Assembly (NCBI GenBank): GCA_002319075.1
Contig: NVQB01000001.1
Coordinates: 4,030,001 to 4,094,000, forward strand
Direction: 5' to 3'
Origin: Sphingobacteriaceae bacterium
GTDB taxonomy: Bacteria > Bacteroidota > Bacteroidia > B-17B0 > Aurantibacillaceae
DNA: 64,000 nt
In this document: positions 1-8,140 of the stretch, piece after piece
Layout: every line of letters begins with the position of its first letter
How positions within the stretch are numbered: the stretch's first letter is position 1
Notes under the pieces: generated by a model
Seen by the model: only the letters and a program-made list of their open reading frames with translations
The model's database searches: none
Told to the model about the DNA's origin: nothing
Position numbers and translations under genes: made by a program

Positions 1-3000
1 AACAAGTTCAGTAACCTTGATATTAATTGTCACGCTTATAAAATTAAGTTTGAGAAGTGCAATACGGCAGCAGCCATAGATAAATTTCAAGCTGGACCAG
101 ATTACGAGAATTTTTTTCTCGGAGGCGATAAAACAAAATGGAAAAGTGGGGTAAAAAACTATCATCAGATTTTCTTAAGGAATTTATATCCGGACATAGA
201 TTATGAACTCATTACCGCGGTGAATGGCCTTAAATATAATTTCCATGTAAAAGCGAAAGCTGATCCTTCCTTAATTAAGATGCGCTACCAGGGGATAGAC
301 AAACCAAGATTAAAAGACGGGACTTTGGTTTTATCGCTATCTGTAAACGAGGTCATAGAGCAAAGACCTTATGCTTACCAGCTAATTAATGGAGTAGTAA
401 GGGAAGTGAAATGCGACTATCGATTGAGAGATAATGTAGTAAGTTTTGAATTTCCTGAAGGCTATGATAAAAACCACGAATTGATAATCGACCCAATCCT
501 TGTTTTTGCAGCTCAATCGGGCTCAAATGCCGATAATTTTGGAATGACCGCTACTTATGATAACCAGGGAAACTTATATTCAGGAGGCACCATTTTTGAT
601 GTAGGTTATCCCACAACTACCGGAGCGTACAGCTCTTCTTTTAATGGCCCTGCATACTACGGTAATACGGATGTGGTAATTACTAAATACAGCTCGAGTG
701 GAAGCAGTTTGTTATTTTCCACCTATTTTGGAGGCGGGTTTACTGAAACAATTCACAGTATGATTGTGGATGGATCTGGTGATCTTTGCATTTACGGTGT
801 AACAAGCAGCAGTAATTTTCCAATGCTATCAAACAGTTATGATCCTACCTTTAATGGGGGGTCATTTATAATGTTTGTAGCAAATGGTCAACGTTTTGTA
901 AACGGAACAGATATTTATGTTTCAAAATTTAATTCTTCCGGAACCAGCCTCCTTGCTTCCACCTATATTGGAGGAAGTGCTAACGACGGATTAAATCATA
1001 GCAATTCAGCGTCAGGTTTCTACCAGGTGCCCGCAACACCACCTGCAACAGGCGTTATAACAGTGGCCGAACCCGATTATGTAAATTTGCAATATAATTA
1101 CGGCGACCAGTGCAGGGGCGAAATACAAGTAGATTTGCTTGGCAATATTTACATTACAAGTTCTACCCGCTCTTCCGATTTTCCAACTACCAATGGGTTT
1201 GACAGCAACTTAGGAGGAACACAGGATGGGATATTGGCGAAATTTAATTCGGGCCTTAGTTCTTTACTTAACTCTTCATTTATTGGCGGTAGCGGATTAG
1301 ACGCCGGCTACGGTCTTATTGTGAAAGATAATTTTGAAGTCTATGTCACCGGTGGCACAACCAGCAACAATTTCCCGCATGCATCTGGTGGCTATCAGTC
1401 TGCCTATCAGGGTGGAGCGGCGGATGGTTATGTAATTCGGGTGAATCCTGCCGGAAATAGTGTTATGAATGGCACCTATTTCGGGACCTTTCAATATGAT
1501 CAGTCTTTTTTTATTCAGTCCGACAAATATGATAACGTTTACATTTATGGACAATCCCTCGGTAATATTCCTGTGGTTGTGGCGTCAAATGCAGCAAGCG
1601 TTTTTTCCGTTTCTGGCACGCATCAGTTTATTTCGAGATTTAATGCATCGTTGAATGTTTTAAATTTGTCTACAGTCTTTGGGAATTATTCAAACACTAC
1701 TGACATTTCTCCTTCAGCTTTCGCAGTAGATAAGTGCAATAATATTTACATTTCAGGGTGGGGAGGTAATGTTATAGGAAATCCTTCTCCTTTGTCAAAC
1801 ATGCCCTTGATGATCCCCACCCAATCAAGTACAGATGGCTTTGATTTTTATTTTATGGGTCTGGATTCAAATGCCGTGAATCTTCAATATGGGTCTTATT
1901 TTGGAGGCAGCTTTAGCGATGAGCACGTAGATGGAGGTACTTCCCGTTTTGATCCGGGCGGACGCATTTATCAGTCGGTATGCGCGGGTTGCGGAGGGAA
2001 TGATGATTTCCCGGTGACACCGGGAGCATGGCCCAATACCCCGGGAAATCCGAACCATTCAAATAATTGCAATAATGGCGTTATTAAACTAGATTTTCAA
2101 TTGCAACTTACTATTGCAACAATCTCTACAAATACTTTATCAGGCTGTTCTCCGCTAACCGTTACCCTTACAAACGCTACTCCGGCAGGTGCAAACTCAA
2201 CTTATACCTGGGATCTTGGAAATGGGAATACCACGTCCAGCAATATTAATCCGGTGGTAACCTATACAAATCCGGGTACATATACCGTTCAGTTAACTAT
2301 AGAAGATAATACAACGTGTAATAAAATCGACAGAACTAAAACATATATTACTATTCTTCCAAAACCTTCCACCACTATTACTTTAACCGGAGGCGCCTGT
2401 ACCACTACTATTCAGGCTACGCAGGTAACAACCGGTAACCTTGCAGCCAATCCTTATTTATGGAATTTCGGGAACGGAAATACAAGCACTTTGAGTGCTC
2501 CCGGGTACACCTATCCGAGTAATGGAACATATACGGTCAATCTAACGGTTACAGATGCAAGTGGTTGCGTGGAGATACAAACTAAAACTATTACCATATT
2601 CGATTTTTCTCCTGGAGCCCTTAGCACTGCAAGCCTTTGTTATGGACTAAGCACTAATATTATGGCCAGCGGAGGAACAAGTTATACCTGGATACCGGCC
2701 ACTAATCTTAATAATCCTTTCATAGCGTCACCACTCGCAAACCCATTGGCTAATACCATCTACACAGTAACCATTTTAAATAACACTTCAGGATCGAATT
2801 GTCAGAAAACCCTTACCACCCAGGTACTGGTTCTGCCAACACCAACTGCAGGCTTTACTTACAGCGCTAACCCTTGTGGCGGAGATGTACGTTTTTATGA
2901 TCAATCAGAAGACGATATCGTAAAATGGAACTGGATACTTGCCCCTGCGAAAACAAGTACACTTCAGAATGCTTATAATTTTTATCAGAATGGTGGAACG

Positions 3001-3846
3001 TTCACAGTAAGTTTGGAGGCAACAAACAGTTCTGGCTGCAAAGATCTTGCCGATACGGTTATAACATTGCTAAAACCACCACCTGTTTCTGTAAGCTCCA
3101 CATCAGCGGTATGCCGCGGAGAACAAGCGCAATTGCACGCAACCGGGGGGATAAGCTATCTTTGGACGCCTTCGCAAACACTTGATTTTCCAAGCTCTTC
3201 AGATCCAGTAGCAACTCCCACAATTACAACCGACTATTCTGTAACGATAACAACTTCTGATATTGTAAACAATCAAAACTGTAAATTCTTATTAATCGCT
3301 GCAGTGAGGGTAGATGTTTTATCTGCTACCCAAATCGGTGCCTTTGCGAATCCTACATTAATTGATGTGGGGGATAATAGTACCTTGACCTATGTAGGAG
3401 ATCCCGGTGCTTTTGTTACCTGGCTACCACCGGGAAGTACAAAGCCAGCTACAGGTTATACCGTTACCGCGTCGCCTGTTATCCCTACAACCTATACGGC
3501 TTCTGCACGACGTGGAGAATGCGAGGAAGATGTAACTGTTCATGTAGATGCCTATACGGAAGGTTGTATCGAAAGTGACGCGTTTATTCCAAATACATTT
3601 ACACCAAATGGTGATGGAGAAAATGATCTTTTCCGTGTGAAGGGATTAAAATTGTATGAAGTCAACCTCGCTATTTATAATCGTTGGGGAGAAAAGGTGT
3701 TCGAAACCAACGACCTTGAAAAAGGCTGGGATGGTAAATACAAAGGTAAAGCTGTTGATGTGGGGGTATTTGGCTGGTACCTGAAAGTGAAGTGTTTAAA
3801 CGGCGCCGAAACTTTTAAAAAAGGAAATGTGACTTTGATCCGATAA
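1..3846 (+). CDS. Large secreted SBBP/PKD protein with gliding-motility (T9SS type B) C-terminus, 5' partial
   Basis: The frame is open from base 1, so the real start lies upstream and about 1281 residues are visible. The first ~70 residues plus the next ~90 resemble the N-terminal domain found in front of SBBP beta-propeller proteins. A long beta-propeller-like part follows with repeated (S/T)T-Y-(F/I)-GG and D-N-(I/V)-Y-(I/V)-(S/T)-G motifs. Then come at least two PKD-like Ig domains (motifs YTWDLGNG and YLWNFGNG) and more Ig-like repeats. The last ~90 residues (FIPNTFTPNGDGENDLF, NRWGEKVFE, GWDGKYKG, FKKGNVTLIR) are the gliding-motility-associated C-terminal domain, a T9SS type B sorting signal. 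Inferred role: a very large surface or released adhesin-like protein. The exact function is unknown. An internal ATG or GTG is not the start, because homology-like sequence continues upstream of any of them. Confidence 0.9.
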   Translation, partial: NKFSNLDINCHAYKIKFEKCNTAAAIDKFQAGPDYENFFLGGDKTKWKSGVKNYHQIFLRNLYPDIDYELITAVNGLKYNFHVKAKADPSLIKMRYQGIDKPRLKDGTLVLSLSVNEVIEQRPYAYQLINGVVREVKCDYRLRDNVVSFEFPEGYDKNHELIIDPILVFAAQSGSNADNFGMTATYDNQGNLYSGGTIFDVGYPTTTGAYSSSFNGPAYYGNTDVVITKYSSSGSSLLFSTYFGGGFTETIHSMIVDGSGDLCIYGVTSSSNFPMLSNSYDPTFNGGSFIMFVANGQRFVNGTDIYVSKFNSSGTSLLASTYIGGSANDGLNHSNSASGFYQVPATPPATGVITVAEPDYVNLQYNYGDQCRGEIQVDLLGNIYITSSTRSSDFPTTNGFDSNLGGTQDGILAKFNSGLSSLLNSSFIGGSGLDAGYGLIVKDNFEVYVTGGTTSNNFPHASGGYQSAYQGGAADGYVIRVNPAGNSVMNGTYFGTFQYDQSFFIQSDKYDNVYIYGQSLGNIPVVVASNAASVFSVSGTHQFISRFNASLNVLNLSTVFGNYSNTTDISPSAFAVDKCNNIYISGWGGNVIGNPSPLSNMPLMIPTQSSTDGFDFYFMGLDSNAVNLQYGSYFGGSFSDEHVDGGTSRFDPGGRIYQSVCAGCGGNDDFPVTPGAWPNTPGNPNHSNNCNNGVIKLDFQLQLTIATISTNTLSGCSPLTVTLTNATPAGANSTYTWDLGNGNTTSSNINPVVTYTNPGTYTVQLTIEDNTTCNKIDRTKTYITILPKPSTTITLTGGACTTTIQATQVTTGNLAANPYLWNFGNGNTSTLSAPGYTYPSNGTYTVNLTVTDASGCVEIQTKTITIFDFSPGALSTASLCYGLSTNIMASGGTSYTWIPATNLNNPFIASPLANPLANTIYTVTILNNTSGSNCQKTLTTQVLVLPTPTAGFTYSANPCGGDVRFYDQSEDDIVKWNWILAPAKTSTLQNAYNFYQNGGTFTVSLEATNSSGCKDLADTVITLLKPPPVSVSSTSAVCRGEQAQLHATGGISYLWTPSQTLDFPSSSDPVATPTITTDYSVTITTSDIVNNQNCKFLLIAAVRVDVLSATQIGAFANPTLIDVGDNSTLTYVGDPGAFVTWLPPGSTKPATGYTVTASPVIPTTYTASARRGECEEDVTVHVDAYTEGCIESDAFIPNTFTPNGDGENDLFRVKGLKLYEVNLAIYNRWGEKVFETNDLEKGWDGKYKGKAVDVGVFGWYLKVKCLNGAETFKKGNVTLIR

Positions 3847-3885
3847 TTCTTATATTTTTTTCTATTCTGTAAGAAAAAAATTATG

Positions 3886-3893
3886 TAAATTTG
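3886..3893 (+). promoter_or_regulatory. Putative -7 box TAAATTTG for tRNA-His
   Basis: TAAATTTG matches the Bacteroidota sigma-A -7 consensus TAnnTTTG. It lies 26 bases before the tRNA, which would allow a short 5' leader. No clear -33 TTG element is seen at the usual spacing. Confidence 0.45.
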
Positions 3894-3919
3894 CCAACCT
3901 TAACTGAAAGGTTAAACAC

Positions 3920-3994
3920 GGTAGGTATAGCTCAGTTGGTTAGAGCATCGGTTTGTGGTACCGAGGGTCGTGGGTTCGAGTCCCATTACTTACC
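3920..3994 (+). tRNA. tRNA-His (GTG)
   Basis: A full cloverleaf can be folded. The acceptor stem is 3921-3927 with 3987-3993, including one G-U pair. G-1 at 3920 faces C73 at 3994, as expected for tRNA-His. The anticodon stem is TCGGT/ACCGA with loop TTGTGGT, giving anticodon GTG. The T-arm contains GGTTCGAGTCCC. The 3' CCA is not fully encoded (CAA follows C73), so CCA would be added after transcription. Confidence 0.95.
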
Positions 3995-4011
3995 CAAGCA
4001 AAAACAAAAGT

Positions 4012-4037
4012 AACCCCGCTCCGCGGGGTTTTTTTAT
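4012..4037 (+). terminator. Rho-independent terminator of tRNA-His
   Basis: A perfect 8-bp stem AACCCCGC/GCGGGGTT with a 3-base loop is followed directly by a run of T. It sits 17 bases after the tRNA. Confidence 0.85.
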
Positions 4038-4062
4038 TTTAATCTAGTCGTGTCGAAAGCTT

Positions 4063-4344
4063 GCTTTCGTAAGCGAATGGATTAAAATAAAAACGACGAA
4101 GTCGACTTTAGTTTTTGCTTGGGGGAACCCGCGTAATATCGGGACCGGCGTAGCCAATCCCATTAAAATTCATTAACGTGCTTTCGTAAGCGAATGGATT
4201 AAAATGAAAACGACGAAGTGCGGCAGCGGACATCCTCGCTCAAACTTTTACAAAAGGTTTGCCGTGTTTTTGCTTGTAGGAAGCCGCGTAATATCGGAAC
4301 CGGAGTAGCCAATCCCATGAAATTCCTTGACGTGCTTTCGTAAG
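4063..4344. repeat. Mosaic of two intergenic repeat units downstream of tRNA-His
   Basis: Unit A (40 bp) occurs at 4063-4102 and 4180-4219 with a single mismatch, and its first 11 bases recur at 4334-4344. Unit B (53 bp) occurs at 4111-4163 and 4266-4318 with a few mismatches. The order is A-B-A-insert-B-A(partial). The first 13 bases of unit B copy 1 (4111-4123) are the exact reverse complement of 3993-4005, the tRNA 3' end and trailer. I see no gene between 4038 and 4391. Confidence 0.75.
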
Positions 4345-4391
4345 GAAAAAAAAATCAAATTCTTTAAATAGAAGAGAGCGCTGGAGCTTTT

Positions 4392-4610
4392 CTAATCTGA
4401 AAATCTCATACTTGGAACAATAGTTCGTTCAATGGATTGAAGAGCCGCCCTTTTAGCGCCATCCATCGTTGTGATTTTTTGTCCGCCAGCCTGGTTGGTG
4501 CTCCTGCGTAAATCTGGTTTTAGCGGATCAATATAAGATACGATTCCATCTTCAAGTATCACCTCGTAATTTTTGTTCCGGAACTGAACATTGGTTTTTT
4601 GAATGGTCAT
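4392..4610 (-). CDS. Small hypothetical protein (72 aa)
   Basis: The ATG start is at 4610. The protein is soluble, with no signal peptide or membrane segment. The first half is beta-like (VQFRNKNYEVILEDGIVSYI). The second half contains TTMDGAKRAALQSIERTI, probably a helix. I do not recognise the family. It lies between the repeat mosaic and the GyrI-like gene, on the same strand as the latter and 112 bases downstream of it. It could be a real small orphan gene or a chance frame. The composition looks protein-like, so I lean towards real. Confidence 0.5.
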   Translation of the reverse strand: MTIQKTNVQFRNKNYEVILEDGIVSYIDPLKPDLRRSTNQAGGQKITTMDGAKRAALQSIERTIVPSMRFSD

Positions 4611-4722
4611 GACGCTAGTGGTTAGTTTTTACTATTTTAAAAGTACAGTCTCATTTCGCGAAAAGGAAAAAGGTTATAAACCGGTATCCGAGAGTTTTCA
4701 ACTTTTGTTATGATTTTACCTC

Positions 4723-5199
4723 TTATTTTTTTCGGATAGGGATCCAAATCTCTTCTTCTGAGGCGGGGTCGTTGTTTTTGTATTTTGCTCCGAGGACCTC
4801 GAAATGCGGACGACTATCAAGCAAATATTCTGATTGCGGTAACCAGGTTCCTAAAATATATTGAAAGATGGACGGATCTGTGTTTAAGCCTTTGTAATGA
4901 AATACAGCGTACAAGCCTTCGGGTAAAATGAAACTCTCCATTCCTTTCGGCACCTGTTGATCATTGGAAACTTCTAAAGCAGCCCATTTTGTAAATTCTT
5001 TTTTTGGATCAAAATATTTGAAAAAATCCGCACCGTAAGATTGAACGGAATAAAGGTGGCTGCCAACAACATTTTGTATTTCTTCTTTTCGCGGCATAAA
5101 GCTTCCCCAAAGCTGAGGAGTAGTGTTCCCTGCAAAACTCATCGACCTTTGCATTCCAATAAGTTTTTTACTTTGAAGAGTTGTAATTTCCGGTAACAT
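4723..5199 (-). CDS. GyrI-like / AraC effector-binding domain protein
   Basis: A 158-residue stand-alone GyrI-like (SOUL/AraC effector-binding) domain without a DNA-binding part. Typical features are the start PEITTLQSKKLIGMQRSMSF, the central GMESFILPEGLYAVFHYKG and the end HFEVLGAKYKNNDPASEEEIWIPI. Family members bind small hydrophobic ligands, and some hydrolyse cyclopropanoid toxins or inhibit gyrase. Which of these applies cannot be read from the sequence. It lies downstream of topA on the same strand, separated by a strong hairpin at 5236-5270. The link to topoisomerase function is therefore only positional. Confidence 0.8.
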   Translation of the reverse strand: MLPEITTLQSKKLIGMQRSMSFAGNTTPQLWGSFMPRKEEIQNVVGSHLYSVQSYGADFFKYFDPKKEFTKWAALEVSNDQQVPKGMESFILPEGLYAVFHYKGLNTDPSIFQYILGTWLPQSEYLLDSRPHFEVLGAKYKNNDPASEEEIWIPIRKK

Positions 5200-5235
5200 A
5201 TTCTGAAGTGTCTTTTTCTTTTATGGAATGAAAAT

Positions 5236-5270
5236 ACAAAATCCGTTTCTTGTTTGGAAACGGATTTTGT
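5236..5270 (-). terminator. Strong hairpin between topA and the GyrI-like gene
   Basis: A perfect 14-bp stem (5236-5249 with 5257-5270) encloses a 7-base loop. On the minus strand it is followed by ATTTTCATT, only a weak T-run. It begins about 23 bases after the topA stop, so it is most likely the topA terminator, perhaps a partial one. Confidence 0.65.
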
Positions 5271-5292
5271 AAGTGTATATAAATTCCACTAA

Positions 5293-7950
5293 TTATTTTT
5301 TCTTTTTAGCAGCCGCCTTGCGTGGAGCTGCTTTTTTGCTGGCGGCTTTCTTCACCGTGGTTTTTTTTGGAGCTAATTTCTTAACCACTCCTTCTTTTTT
5401 TGGTGCTGCTTTTTTAGCTGCTCCGGTAATTTTTTTGGCCGACCCTTTTTTTCCTTTTTTATCAAAGGCTCCAGGCAACTGAATTTCAATCATCTTCTTC
5501 ACATCTTCCAATGTTAAAGTACTGATCTCTTCAGGTGTGTATTTTCCGCCTTCTTCTTTAATAAGTTTCAGCATGTTTTTACCGAAACGGATAAATGGTC
5601 CCCAACGGCCGTTTTCTAAAGCGATTTTATCTTCGGGCCATTGTTGAATAAAACGGTTGGCTTCTTTATCTAATTTTTTACCTACCAGTTCGTCAATGTC
5701 TGACTGCGATAAATTATCAAAATTGTAAGCGCGTGGTACATTTATAAATAAATCTCCGTGTTTAATAAACGGACCAAAACGTCCTTTGCCTTTAGTAATA
5801 GGCTTTCCATGAGAATGTGCAATCGGTGCATCTGCCAGTTCTTTTTCAGTGATCAATTCTACCGCGCGATCCATATCTACTTTTAAAGGATCTTCTGTTC
5901 TTGGAATTGAAATATAGGCTTCACCCCATTTTACATAAGGACCAAAACGTCCAACACCAATCACCACTTCTTTTTCTTTGTAAAGACCAAGATTCATTGG
6001 TAATTTAAAAAGATCGAGAGCTTCTTCTAAAGTTAAATTTTCAATACTTTGTTCTTTTCTTAAACTGGCAAAAGTTGCTTTCTCTCCTGTTTCTTCGTTG
6101 GTTTCGCCTATTTGCGCCAGCGGCCCAAATCTTCCAATTCTAACGATAACCGGCTTGCCGCTTTTAGGATCTTTTCCTAAAGCACGTTCTCCACTGGCAC
6201 GTTCACTGTTTTCGCTGGTGTTTTCTACAGTCTTATGAAAAGGTCTGTAAAATTCTTCCAGCATGTCGGTCCATTTAATTTTTCCCTCAGCGATCTCGTC
6301 AAATTCTTCTTCCACGCGGGCAGTAAAATTAAAATCAAGAATGTTTGGGAAATATTGAATTAAAAAATCGTTTACCACTGCTCCGATATCGGTTGGAAAT
6401 AATTTATTTTTTTCAGCCCCTGTATTTTCGGTTTTGTTTTCTTTTGTAATGGTTGTGCCTTCAAAAGTCAGCATGGTATAATTACGCAATGTTCCTTCAC
6501 GATCCGTTTTCTCAACATAATTACGTTTTTGAACCGTGCTGATAGTTGGTGCGTAGGTACTCGGACGACCAATACCAAGTTCTTCTAATTTTTTTACCAG
6601 GCTCGCTTCGGTGTAACGAGCAGGATGATGCGTGAATCTTTCGGTAGCTGTAATTTCTCTTACCAGCAATTTATCCCCTTGATTCATTGGAGGAAGAATC
6701 GATGAATTTTCTTCGTCTTCGGTTTCATCATCGTCCTTGCTTTCCATGTATACTTTTAGAAAACCATCGAACTTTAAAACTTCCCCTTGAGCTACGAATT
6801 GTTCGGGAGTAGTGCTGATTCCAACTTTTACGGTTGTTTTTTCAAGTTCAGCATCGGCCATCTGACTGGCAATGGTGCGTTTCCAGATTAAATCATAAAG
6901 ACGTTGTTCATTGCGTTCCCCATCAATTTCTGAAGTAGAAATATAAGTGGGACGGATGGCCTCGTGAGCCTCTTGTGCGCCTTTACTTTTGGTTTTGTAT
7001 TGACGAGGATTGTGATATTTTGCTCCGTAATTATTTGTAATAGCCTCTTTTGCTTGTGACATGGCGGTTTCCGAAAGGTTCACTGAATCGGTACGCATGT
7101 AGGTAATCTTTCCTGCTTCGTATAAACGCTGTGCTACAACCATTGTTTGCGAAACACTAAACCCTAATTTACGGGAAGCTTCCTGTTGTAAGGTTGAGGT
7201 TGTGAAAGGCGCACTAGGTGTACGCTTTGCAGGTTTTGTCTCAATACTATTGATGGCGTAGATAGCACCTTTGCATTTTTCTAAAAAAGCATTGGCTTCT
7301 GCTTCCGTTTTAAAACGGTTGTCTAATTCTGCTTTTAAAACACCTTTTCCCCCTACACTAAATTGCGCAGAAACTTTAAATGCTGAGGTAGATTGAAAGC
7401 TTTTAACTTCGCGCTCACGTTCTACAATTAACCTTACTGCTACAGATTGCACACGTCCCGCAGATAAACTCGGACGGATTTTTTTCCATAAGATAGGCGA
7501 TAATTCAAACCCTACCAGGCGGTCTAAAATACGACGGGCTTGCTGTGCGTTTACCAGGTTTATGTCTATTTCACGGGGATTTGCAATTGCTTTTTGAATG
7601 GCCGGCTTTGTAATTTCATGAAAAACAATACGCTTGGTTTTGCTTTTTTCAAGTCCCAAAGTCTCGTATAAATGCCAGCTGATAGCCTCTCCCTCACGGT
7701 CCTCATCGGATGCGAGCCATACCATATCGGCACCTTTACTTAGTTTCTTTAATTCGGCAATTACCCGCTCTTTATCTGGCTGTACTTCGTATGTGGGTGT
7801 GAAATTCTTTTCCAGGTCAATCCCAAAGCCCTTTTTTACCAGGTCACGTACATGTCCAAAACTCGATCTTACCGTATAATCTTTCCCTAAAAATCCTTCT
7901 ATGGTTTTTGCTTTTGCGGGGGACTCAACAATTACTAAATTTTTGCTCAT
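5293..7950 (-). CDS. topA: DNA topoisomerase I with basic C-terminal tail
   Basis: Type IA topoisomerase (885 aa), which relaxes negative supercoils by transient single-strand breakage. The Toprim domain is at residues 1-110, with the catalytic Glu in NLVIVESPAKAK and the acidic motif SDEDREG (81-87). The active-site Tyr is Y284 in ITYMRTDS. After ~residue 600 come several C-terminal repeats (GRFGPLAQIG, GRFGPYVKWG, GRFGPFIKHG, GRWGPFIRFG) in place of zinc fingers, as is usual in this phylum. The final ~55 residues are almost only Lys, Ala and Pro, resembling histone H1, and probably bind DNA. It is divergent from miaB. An 8-bp hairpin lies in its leader at 7972-7992. Confidence 0.97.
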   Translation of the reverse strand: MSKNLVIVESPAKAKTIEGFLGKDYTVRSSFGHVRDLVKKGFGIDLEKNFTPTYEVQPDKERVIAELKKLSKGADMVWLASDEDREGEAISWHLYETLGLEKSKTKRIVFHEITKPAIQKAIANPREIDINLVNAQQARRILDRLVGFELSPILWKKIRPSLSAGRVQSVAVRLIVEREREVKSFQSTSAFKVSAQFSVGGKGVLKAELDNRFKTEAEANAFLEKCKGAIYAINSIETKPAKRTPSAPFTTSTLQQEASRKLGFSVSQTMVVAQRLYEAGKITYMRTDSVNLSETAMSQAKEAITNNYGAKYHNPRQYKTKSKGAQEAHEAIRPTYISTSEIDGERNEQRLYDLIWKRTIASQMADAELEKTTVKVGISTTPEQFVAQGEVLKFDGFLKVYMESKDDDETEDEENSSILPPMNQGDKLLVREITATERFTHHPARYTEASLVKKLEELGIGRPSTYAPTISTVQKRNYVEKTDREGTLRNYTMLTFEGTTITKENKTENTGAEKNKLFPTDIGAVVNDFLIQYFPNILDFNFTARVEEEFDEIAEGKIKWTDMLEEFYRPFHKTVENTSENSERASGERALGKDPKSGKPVIVRIGRFGPLAQIGETNEETGEKATFASLRKEQSIENLTLEEALDLFKLPMNLGLYKEKEVVIGVGRFGPYVKWGEAYISIPRTEDPLKVDMDRAVELITEKELADAPIAHSHGKPITKGKGRFGPFIKHGDLFINVPRAYNFDNLSQSDIDELVGKKLDKEANRFIQQWPEDKIALENGRWGPFIRFGKNMLKLIKEEGGKYTPEEISTLTLEDVKKMIEIQLPGAFDKKGKKGSAKKITGAAKKAAPKKEGVVKKLAPKKTTVKKAASKKAAPRKAAAKKKK

Positions 7951-7971
7951 ACCTTATATATATGTGTCAAT

Positions 7972-7992
7972 TTTTTGGGGTAGACCCAAAAA
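7972..7992 (-). promoter_or_regulatory. Hairpin/palindrome in the topA 5' leader
   Basis: TTTTTGGG at 7972-7979 pairs perfectly with CCCAAAAA at 7985-7992 around a 5-base loop. It overlaps a second short inverted repeat (TAGAC/GTCTA, 7981-7997). It lies 22-42 bases before the topA start. It may be an operator or a leader structure. Function is inferred only from position and symmetry. Confidence 0.4.
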
Positions 7993-8122
7993 GTCTATTT
8001 TAAAATTGGCAAAGAAAAAAAATAATTCAGTTAAAATGCAAGCTAATCTCATTTTTAAATAACAATTTACAAGAATTTACGCTTAAAAACGTTAAAAATA
8101 TGTCAAATTGTCACTTATTTAG

Positions 8123-8130
8123 TATTTTTG
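8123..8130 (+). promoter_or_regulatory. -7 box TATTTTTG before miaB
   Basis: It matches TAnnTTTG. The predicted transcription start (about 6-7 bases downstream) falls within a few bases of the ATG at 8141, so the mRNA may be nearly leaderless. Confidence 0.5.
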
Positions 8131-8140
8131 CCCCTTGAAA

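Noticed and set aside
220-3846. Start of the first gene at the GTG at 220
   Set aside because: The same frame is open to base 1 and encodes sequence typical of the N-terminal domain, so the gene is cut by the window edge.
5273-5482. Phe/Ala-rich plus-strand frame at the end of topA
   Set aside because: Antisense of the Lys/Ala-rich TopA tail.
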